A stretch of 10,728 bases of DNA from Sedimenticola sp. (GTDB taxonomy: Bacteria > Pseudomonadota > Gammaproteobacteria > Chromatiales > Chromatiaceae): positions 1 to 10,728 of the forward strand of contig JAUXBK010000072.1 of the NCBI GenBank assembly GCA_030619405.1, given 5' to 3'. Under the pieces are notes generated by a model. It was not told the origin of the DNA. It did not search any database and saw nothing but the letters and a program-made list of their open reading frames with translations. Below, piece by piece: positions 7,101 through 10,728 of the stretch. Numbering within the stretch: the first letter of the stretch is position 1; each line of letters opens with the position of its first letter. The position numbers and the translations under genes are program-made.

Positions 7101-8157
7101 CGCCGGAGCGCACATGGACCCGGCCTTCGCTGTCGAAGCGGGTGGCCAGGCTGAAGCGGGCGGCCGGCCACTCCAGCCCCATCCGGTCGAAGACGATATC
7201 CTGAATATCGAGCCGCCAGTCGTCGGGCCGCTGCCGCCAGCGGAGGTACCCCCCAAGCCGGTCGATCTGCAGCGACCTGTCCGCCTGGTCGTTACCCGGG
7301 TCGATCCGGTCCAGCTGCAGGTCGGTGAGGTCGATACTGCCCTCGATCCAATCCATCCGCCCGCCCTTCCAGCTGCTCCAGAGCTCCATGCCGATGGTTC
7401 CGCGGCGCAGTTGGTAACCTTCCGGGATACGGTATTTCAGTAGTTCCCCCAGCGCGAGTCCCTGTCCGGCGAAGTATAGCTTTCCGGTCCATCCGCCGGG
7501 GCGCTCCAGGTTGCCCCGGATGTCGGCAATCAGCTCTGTCCGGTTTCCGTTTCCTCCCGGTGGGTCGAAGCTGAGGTTGAGCTGGTGCCGATTGTCCTTG
7601 TTGTACAGCTGGGCATCCACTTTGGAGAAGTGAACGGGGTCGGCGCCGATGGCCAGGTTCTGCCAGAAGATATCGCTGTTGATTATGCTGATCCGGTGGG
7701 GGAACAGGAACAGGGCGCCCGCATCGCCGCGACCGGTATCCAGGCTCTCCAGTCCCGCCGCCACTACGGAGCCGTCGGAGCGCCGCTTGATCAGCACCTT
7801 TACCCCAACCAGGGTAAAATTACTGGTCTGCACCGCCCCGCTCAAGAGGCTGTCCAGCAGTGCCACGGCGACACGGCCTTCGGCAAACCGGATTACAGGA
7901 TCGTTGCTCTCCGGCGAAAGCAGGGCCACATCCTTCATCACGAGCTCCGGCTCCAGCCCCTTCCAGCGCAGCTCGATCGACCCGATCCGCACCGGTTGCC
8001 CCAGGCTCTCGGAGGCCCACTGCTCCACCTCCCCCCGATAACCGGCAACGGTGGGGGCGGCCAGCCGGCCCGCGCTGATGGTCACAGCCGTCAATGCCAG
8101 CAGCAGGATCGCCAGTAGCCAGAGCTTGACGACAACGGATTTTGCCAGGTGGATCAT
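4195..8157 (-). CDS. yhdP: AsmA-like envelope-bridging phospholipid transport protein YhdP
   Basis: YhdP is an inner-membrane-anchored AsmA-like protein that spans the periplasm and, with TamB and YdbH in E. coli, moves phospholipids to the outer membrane. This protein is 1320 residues; the E. coli one is about 1266. A single N-terminal membrane helix is visible at about residues 9-30 (VVVKLWLLAILLLALTAV), followed by the AsmA-type opening with a QPVRIGSIELRWKGLEPEL segment. The long middle is rich in alternating hydrophobic strands, as expected for the grooved beta structure. Near the C-terminus the hydrophobic segment VSSALPVAAAVLATPVAGAA begins at about residue 1228 and is followed by YLVTGPWDNP, typical of the family. 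A polar tail of about 40 residues, rich in N, Q and G, ends the protein. The ATG at 8157 lies 86 bases after rng and has only a weak ribosome binding site. Confidence 0.95.
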   Translation of the reverse strand: MIHLAKSVVVKLWLLAILLLALTAVTISAGRLAAPTVAGYRGEVEQWASESLGQPVRIGSIELRWKGLEPELVMKDVALLSPESNDPVIRFAEGRVAVALLDSLLSGAVQTSNFTLVGVKVLIKRRSDGSVVAAGLESLDTGRGDAGALFLFPHRISIINSDIFWQNLAIGADPVHFSKVDAQLYNKDNRHQLNLSFDPPGGNGNRTELIADIRGNLERPGGWTGKLYFAGQGLALGELLKYRIPEGYQLRRGTIGMELWSSWKGGRMDWIEGSIDLTDLQLDRIDPGNDQADRSLQIDRLGGYLRWRQRPDDWRLDIQDIVFDRMGLEWPAARFSLATRFDSEGRVHVRSGADFIRIEDIRSVAQMFPLPNPDVDQALSRLRPHSDLYDLRFLYDETGGAPRWSASGEAKSLFTRPWKQIPGVNNLSARFWADQDHGTLRLQSENTILKLPRLFRDPLQLRQLAGQLTWERLEDGGWRIDTPGLNARNDDISTRTRLRLDFPDTPEAPIFMDLQTNFQDGDASTTSRYLPVGVMSPDVVLWLDRSIVGGRVVSGACIVRGPLHSFPFADTHDGRFEVLFDVDDLTFDYWQDWPRLENVAAEMRFLGDRFDIWIDRADLLGNQISQAHGFIRNLRQTSPFELKAHTHSLLDQLLRILDESPLQEEFGPMLSMMKAEGEADLNIALAIPITDDSPFRLGGRLRFLNSSIKLSDMDLTISRIRGDLLFDQNGTRAKEIKGLIFDQPIVVNLLAPPDKPDTIRLIATAPLASSKLHEREQDPFWLNFKGSANWRLQVDIPTLSAPDDTPVQATLSSDLKGMAIGLPSPLQKRSDEARELRITQQFSRNPKRPFTIHYDSILDVTGLLDTQSGLPLPFERLAVQLGGSKATMPQTKGIEIGGRLEQLDLGAWMKLSGTQKRGMPLSLPVQKVNLAIDRLLLDGFDLNQLELDLKRRDTGIGGHIASDRFDGEIRIPDQPLLQPIVVDLERLAVEFDPAKSPAKAPAPGNTPPSMDPKQLPLIRLSARKVLVNQHDLGKLELETQRAANGLQLKTFSLIQPEQLEVKASGAWVDHPDGSQGSSVKFSLVSQAFGKLLSVFKYTPNIEGANTRLSGSIHWPGGPLEFAPGKLNGSARVRIEKGRLLEVDPGLGGRVFGLFNVNAVWRRLSLDFSDLFQKGFAFDKIKGDFRIQDGNAYTENFRVRGPAARIEFSGRIGLADEDLDQRVTVIPQVSSALPVAAAVLATPVAGAAVLLAQKLLGKQVDKVTQTQYLVTGPWDNPDFVKIARKDQVNQDGNKGGDTTENGVTQPPLSHPLQRDIFTQGN

Positions 8158-8243
8158 TCCAGAGCGTGGGGCATGGGTGGTTGGGGGAGCGGTTCGACCG
8201 GCAGGATCTAGGTATCAGTTTTCCAGCTTGCCGTTCGGCACGT

Positions 8244-9710
8244 TCATATCAGTACCACGTCGTACTGTTCCTGGGAGTAGAGCGTCTCCGCCTGTAGCCG
8301 GATGCTCTTGCCGATGAAGGCCTCCAGTTCCGCCAGACTGGAAGATTCTTCGTCCAGCAACCGGTCGACCACCGCCTGCGAGGCGAGCACCAGCAGTGAC
8401 TCTACGTCGAACTGGCGGGCCTCGCGGAGGATCTCCCGAAAGATCTCGTAACAGGCCGTCTCCGCGGTCTTCAGGGAACCCCGGCCACTACAGCAGGGGC
8501 AAGGTTCGCACAGAATATGGCCGAGGGACTCGCGGGTGCGCTTGCGGGTCATCTCCACCAGGCCGAGGGAGGAGACCTCGGTAATCTGGGTCTTGGCGTG
8601 GTCGCGGGCCAGGCATTTCTCCAGTGCCCTCAGTACCTGGCGCTTGTGTTCGTCATCGGTCATATCGATGAAGTCGATGATGATGATGCCACCCAGATTG
8701 CGCAGGCGCAGCTGGCGGCAGATCGCCTGAGCTGCCTCCATGTTGGTCTTGAAGATGGTCTCTTCCAGGTTGCGGTGGCCGACAAAGGCACCGGTATTGA
8801 CGTCGATAGTGGTCATCGCCTCGGTCTGGTCGATGATCAAGTGTCCGCCGGACTTCAGATCGACCTTACGTTCCAATGCCTTCTGGATCTCGTCCTCGAC
8901 CCCGTACAGGTCGAAGATGGGCCTCCCGCCCGGGTATGTCTCGATCTGGACGCCCAGATCGGGAATCAGGCGGTCGGCGAATCGTTTCGCCTTCTGCCAG
9001 CTCTCCCGGGAGTCGATGCGGATCCGTTCCACCTCCGGTGTCACCAGGTCACGCAGGGCACGCAGCAGCAGGGGGAGGTCTTCGTGTACCAGTTCTCCCG
9101 GGGGAGAGGTTCTGCGCAGTTCCTGTATGTTCTGCCATAGCCTGACCAGAAAGGTCATGTCCGCCTTCAAGGTCTCCTCGCTGACCCCTTCCGCCGCGGT
9201 ACGTGCGATGAAGCTGCCCGGTATCCCGCTCTCCTGGGTGAACTGGTCGATGATCCGGCGCAGGCGCGCCCGCTCTTTCTCCGTATCGATCTTCTGGGAG
9301 ATGCCGGAATTGGTCAGGGCCGGCATGAATACCAGATAGCGGGAGGGTATGGAGAGGTTGGTGGTGAGGCGGGCCCCTTTGGAGCCGAGGGGGTCTTTCA
9401 CCACCTGGACGATGACTTCGCCCCCTTCACGCACCAACGTCGAGATGTTCTCGGTTCGGTCGCCGTCATTTCCCTGATCCTGCCCGTTCAGAATATCCGC
9501 GGCGTGCAGGAAAGCCGCCCGCTCCAGGCCAATCTCGACGAAGGCGGCCTGCATGCCGGGTAACACCCGACACACTCGGCCCTTATATATATTACCTACC
9601 AGTCCGCGCCGTTCGGAGCGCTCGATGATGATCTCCTGGACCACGCCATTTTCCAACACGGCGACCCGTGTTTCCGGGGGGGTGACGTTGATCAGGATCT
9701 CTTCGCTCAT
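8244..9710 (-). CDS. rng: Ribonuclease G
   Basis: RNase G is a cytoplasmic endoribonuclease of the RNase E/G family. It matures the 5' end of 16S rRNA and degrades some mRNAs. The protein is 488 residues from the ATG at 9710; the E. coli enzyme is 489. The opening MSEEILINVTPPETRVAVLE lines up with the E. coli start. The S1 RNA-binding region covers about residues 35-125 (GNIYKGRV, GMQAAFVEIG). The catalytic magnesium aspartates are D303 in TTIDVNTGAF and D346 in IIIIDFIDM. The zinc-link cysteines are C404 and C407 in CPCCSGRG. There is no long C-terminal scaffold, which separates it from RNase E. A TTG at 9737 in the same frame would overlap maf and add nine residues unlike the family, so the ATG is preferred. 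It is 11 bases after the maf stop, so the two are probably co-transcribed. Confidence 0.97.
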   Translation of the reverse strand: MSEEILINVTPPETRVAVLENGVVQEIIIERSERRGLVGNIYKGRVCRVLPGMQAAFVEIGLERAAFLHAADILNGQDQGNDGDRTENISTLVREGGEVIVQVVKDPLGSKGARLTTNLSIPSRYLVFMPALTNSGISQKIDTEKERARLRRIIDQFTQESGIPGSFIARTAAEGVSEETLKADMTFLVRLWQNIQELRRTSPPGELVHEDLPLLLRALRDLVTPEVERIRIDSRESWQKAKRFADRLIPDLGVQIETYPGGRPIFDLYGVEDEIQKALERKVDLKSGGHLIIDQTEAMTTIDVNTGAFVGHRNLEETIFKTNMEAAQAICRQLRLRNLGGIIIIDFIDMTDDEHKRQVLRALEKCLARDHAKTQITEVSSLGLVEMTRKRTRESLGHILCEPCPCCSGRGSLKTAETACYEIFREILREARQFDVESLLVLASQAVVDRLLDEESSSLAELEAFIGKSIRLQAETLYSQEQYDVVLI

Positions 9711-9721
9711 ATTTTTTGTAG

Positions 9722-10315
9722 TTATTTCATATGGCAATCAAACAGTTCGATGCCTGCGTTTCGCAGCAGTTCCGCTGTCTCGAACAGGGGCAGTCCCATG
9801 ACGCCGGAGAAGCTTCCCTCCAGATGTGATACGAAGAGCGCCCCGCGCCCTTGGATGGCGTAGCCCCCGGCCTTGTCTGCCGGTTCGCCACTCAACCAGT
9901 AGGCGATTACTTCCTGTTTCGTGATCCTCCGGAAACTGACCCGGCTGACGCTGAGACGGCTCTCTAGTTGCCCATGCTCCAGGGCCACACCGGTGAGGAC
10001 TTCGTGGGTGCGTCCTGAGAGCCGCTGGATCATCTCCAGCGCCTGGGTTCGGTCCCGGGGTTTACCCAGAATCTCACCCTCGAGCACCACCGCTGTATCA
10101 GCGGCAAGCACTGGCACACCCGGGCCCTCTACCCGTCTGCCGGCACGGGCCTTTGAAAGTGCCAGCCGTATCACATACTTCGCGGGCGCTTCTCCTGGCC
10201 GAGGCGCCTCGTCCATCTCCACTGGTACCTGCCGGTGCCGGACACCGATCTGCTCCAGCAGATCATGCCGTCGGGGTGAGAGGGAAGCGAGGACAATTTC
10301 GTTTCCGCTGCTCAT
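9722..10315 (-). CDS. maf: Maf-family nucleoside triphosphate pyrophosphatase (YhdE type)
   Basis: Maf proteins hydrolyse nucleoside triphosphates to monophosphates and pyrophosphate in the cytoplasm; the YhdE branch prefers dTTP, UTP and modified pyrimidine nucleotides. The protein is 197 residues, the same length as E. coli YhdE. The nucleotide-binding motif SLSPRR is at residues 11-16, the catalytic aspartate is D73 in LAADTAVVL, GKPRD is at 84-88, and the AIQGRGA motif with Q155 is intact. The SGEP-DKAGGYAIQGRGA spacing fits YhdE rather than the YceF branch. It is the first gene of the block and is followed by rng after 11 bases. The ATG at 10315 lies just after a possible RNA hairpin (10319-10347) and lacks a strong Shine-Dalgarno sequence; the best candidate, AGG, is inside the hairpin arm region. 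Confidence 0.95.
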   Translation of the reverse strand: MSSGNEIVLASLSPRRHDLLEQIGVRHRQVPVEMDEAPRPGEAPAKYVIRLALSKARAGRRVEGPGVPVLAADTAVVLEGEILGKPRDRTQALEMIQRLSGRTHEVLTGVALEHGQLESRLSVSRVSFRRITKQEVIAYWLSGEPADKAGGYAIQGRGALFVSHLEGSFSGVMGLPLFETAELLRNAGIELFDCHMK

Positions 10316-10318
10316 TGA

Positions 10319-10347
10319 GATCTTACCTAGTACAGGTATGGTAGATC
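10319..10347 (-). promoter_or_regulatory. Possible leader hairpin just upstream of maf
   Basis: On the minus strand GATCTACC and GGTAAGATC can pair over eight base pairs with one bulged base, closing a 12-base loop. The hairpin ends three bases before the maf ATG. The 3' arm includes the region where a ribosome binding site is expected, so it could dampen translation. The pairing is seen; the role is inferred. Confidence 0.3.
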
Positions 10348-10400
10348 AGTCTATCATCTTCGAGCAGTTGACAGCTGCACGATGTACCCAAGGGAGGAGA

Positions 10401-10409
10401 ACTATATCA
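10401..10409 (-). promoter_or_regulatory. Candidate extended -10 promoter for maf-rng
   Basis: The minus strand reads TGATATAGT, an extended -10 element with TATAGT matching the consensus in five of six positions. No good -35 hexamer is found 16-18 bases upstream, which extended -10 promoters can tolerate. It would give a leader of roughly 80 bases ahead of maf that includes the 10319-10347 hairpin. Confidence 0.35.
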
Positions 10410-10436
10410 GGTATTCGGGATGCAAGCGGCAGTATT

Positions 10437-10457
10437 CAGAAGACAGAAGACAGAAGA
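10437..10457. repeat. Three-copy heptamer tract (CAGAAGA)
   Basis: Three exact CAGAAGA units are followed by a decayed GAGAATC. Sixteen of these bases (10439-10454) recur inverted at 1465-1480 beside the pmbA start. The tract lies 23 bases left of the second copy of the dispersed repeat and is in opposite orientation to the TTCTGAC array beside the first copy. Confidence 0.8.
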
Positions 10458-10480
10458 GAGAATCAGGAATGAAAAACCCG

Positions 10481-10512
10481 GGAACCTTTTGAGACCTGCC
10501 GCGATCCTATTC
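10481..10512. repeat. Dispersed repeat, copy 2
   Basis: GGAACCT at 10481-10487 and GCGATCCTATTC at 10501-10512 match positions 5-11 and 15-26 exactly. This copy has a 10-base insert that carries TTTGAGACCT. AGACCT is directly repeated on either side of the 12-base core (10492-10497 and 10514-10519). No heptamer array follows the core here, unlike copy 1. Confidence 0.55.
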
Positions 10513-10553
10513 CAGACCTCGCCATTTCCGTTCAAAATTGTCTCAATAAATGG

Positions 10554-10628
10554 ACAGGATTAACAGGATTAACAGGATTAACAGGATTTACAGGTTTATG
10601 TAATCTTGTAAATCCTGTTAATCCTGTC
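10554..10628 (+). repeat. ACAGGATTA 9-bp tandem repeat with long hairpin
   Basis: Four ACAGGATTA units (the last with one change) and a partial fifth occupy 10554-10594. The segment 10572-10592 is the perfect 21-base inverse of 10607-10627, with a 14-base loop. A run of five T follows at 10632-10636. On the plus strand this could act as a terminator, although the stem is AT-rich for that. Very similar ACAGGATTA/TAATCCTGT elements are widespread between genes of unrelated environmental bacteria, as far as I recall. It is likely a transcription-punctuation or dispersed repeat rather than part of a gene. Confidence 0.85.
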
Positions 10629-10728
10629 ATCTTTTTGTGCCGGCAACGGGCTGTACTCGTTGCAGCGTGTCCAATTTTCGTCTGAAGATATGTTTTTTAT
10701 TAAACCTCAATGAGTTACATATCCATGA

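Larger units (their letters stand above)
10316..10728. other. 413-base region without a supportable gene upstream of maf
   Basis: It holds, from left to right, a possible leader hairpin, a candidate extended -10 promoter for maf, three CAGAAGA heptamers, the second copy of the dispersed repeat, a 9-bp tandem repeat with a 21-bp hairpin, and an AT-rich tail from about 10671 to the edge. The only plus-strand frame with an ATG (10420-10563, 47 codons) runs through the repeats and has no well-placed ribosome binding site. A gene could begin at or beyond the right edge but cannot be judged here. Confidence 0.7.

Noticed and set aside
8229..8241. GCCGTTCGGC palindrome between rng and yhdP as a terminator
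   Set aside because: The loop would be only two bases and there is no T run after it.
9711..9737. TTG start at 9737 for rng
   Set aside because: It overlaps the end of maf and adds nine residues not seen in RNase G; the ATG at 9710 aligns with the E. coli start.
10368..10373. Consensus TTGACA on the plus strand
   Set aside because: The nearest TATATC-like -10 is about 29 bases away, and no plus-strand gene follows.
10420..10563. 47-codon plus-strand frame preceded by GGGAGGAG (10392-10399)
   Set aside because: The purine-rich motif is 20 bases from the ATG, too far for a ribosome binding site, and the frame is made of repeat sequence.

Overview
The window looks like a chromosomal segment of a free-living or symbiotic gammaproteobacterium with fairly GC-rich genes. 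All six genes lie on the minus strand, in the order maf, rng, yhdP, a nitrilase-family amidohydrolase, tldD, pmbA, reading from right to left. This block is a well-known conserved gene order in gammaproteobacteria; from memory, the Pseudomonas and E. coli versions share most of it. Every protein is full length with its catalytic residues intact. The repeat-rich spacers resemble those of purple-sulfur or sulfur-oxidiser-like (Chromatiales-type) genomes, but the lineage is an inference and cannot be fixed from this window.

Layout from left to right: positions 1-114 hold the end of a dispersed repeat and a perfect 13-copy heptanucleotide array that touches the pmbA stop codon. pmbA (114-1457) is followed by a roughly 260-base spacer made largely of short repeats: two heptamers, a REP-like palindrome and an array built on CCTAGGT. 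Then come tldD (1717-3156), the nitrilase-like gene (3261-4112), the very long yhdP (4195-8157), rng (8244-9710) and maf (9722-10315). The last 413 bases contain no supportable gene. They hold a candidate maf promoter and leader hairpin, a second copy of the dispersed repeat with its heptamers, and a 9-bp tandem repeat that folds into a long hairpin.

Functionally the cluster mixes housekeeping tasks. Maf removes non-canonical or excess nucleoside triphosphates, RNase G processes rRNA and mRNA, and YhdP bridges the envelope for phospholipid transport to the outer membrane. The amidohydrolase probably repairs or degrades a small amide metabolite. TldD and PmbA together form a zinc peptidase. 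maf and rng are tightly spaced (11 bases) and probably co-transcribed; the later genes are separated by 80-260 bases and may have their own start sites.

I found no convincing new multi-gene system. The material worth a second look is in the non-coding spacers, where at least four different short-repeat families are packed next to ordinary genes, and where two distant sites carry copies of one composite repeat.
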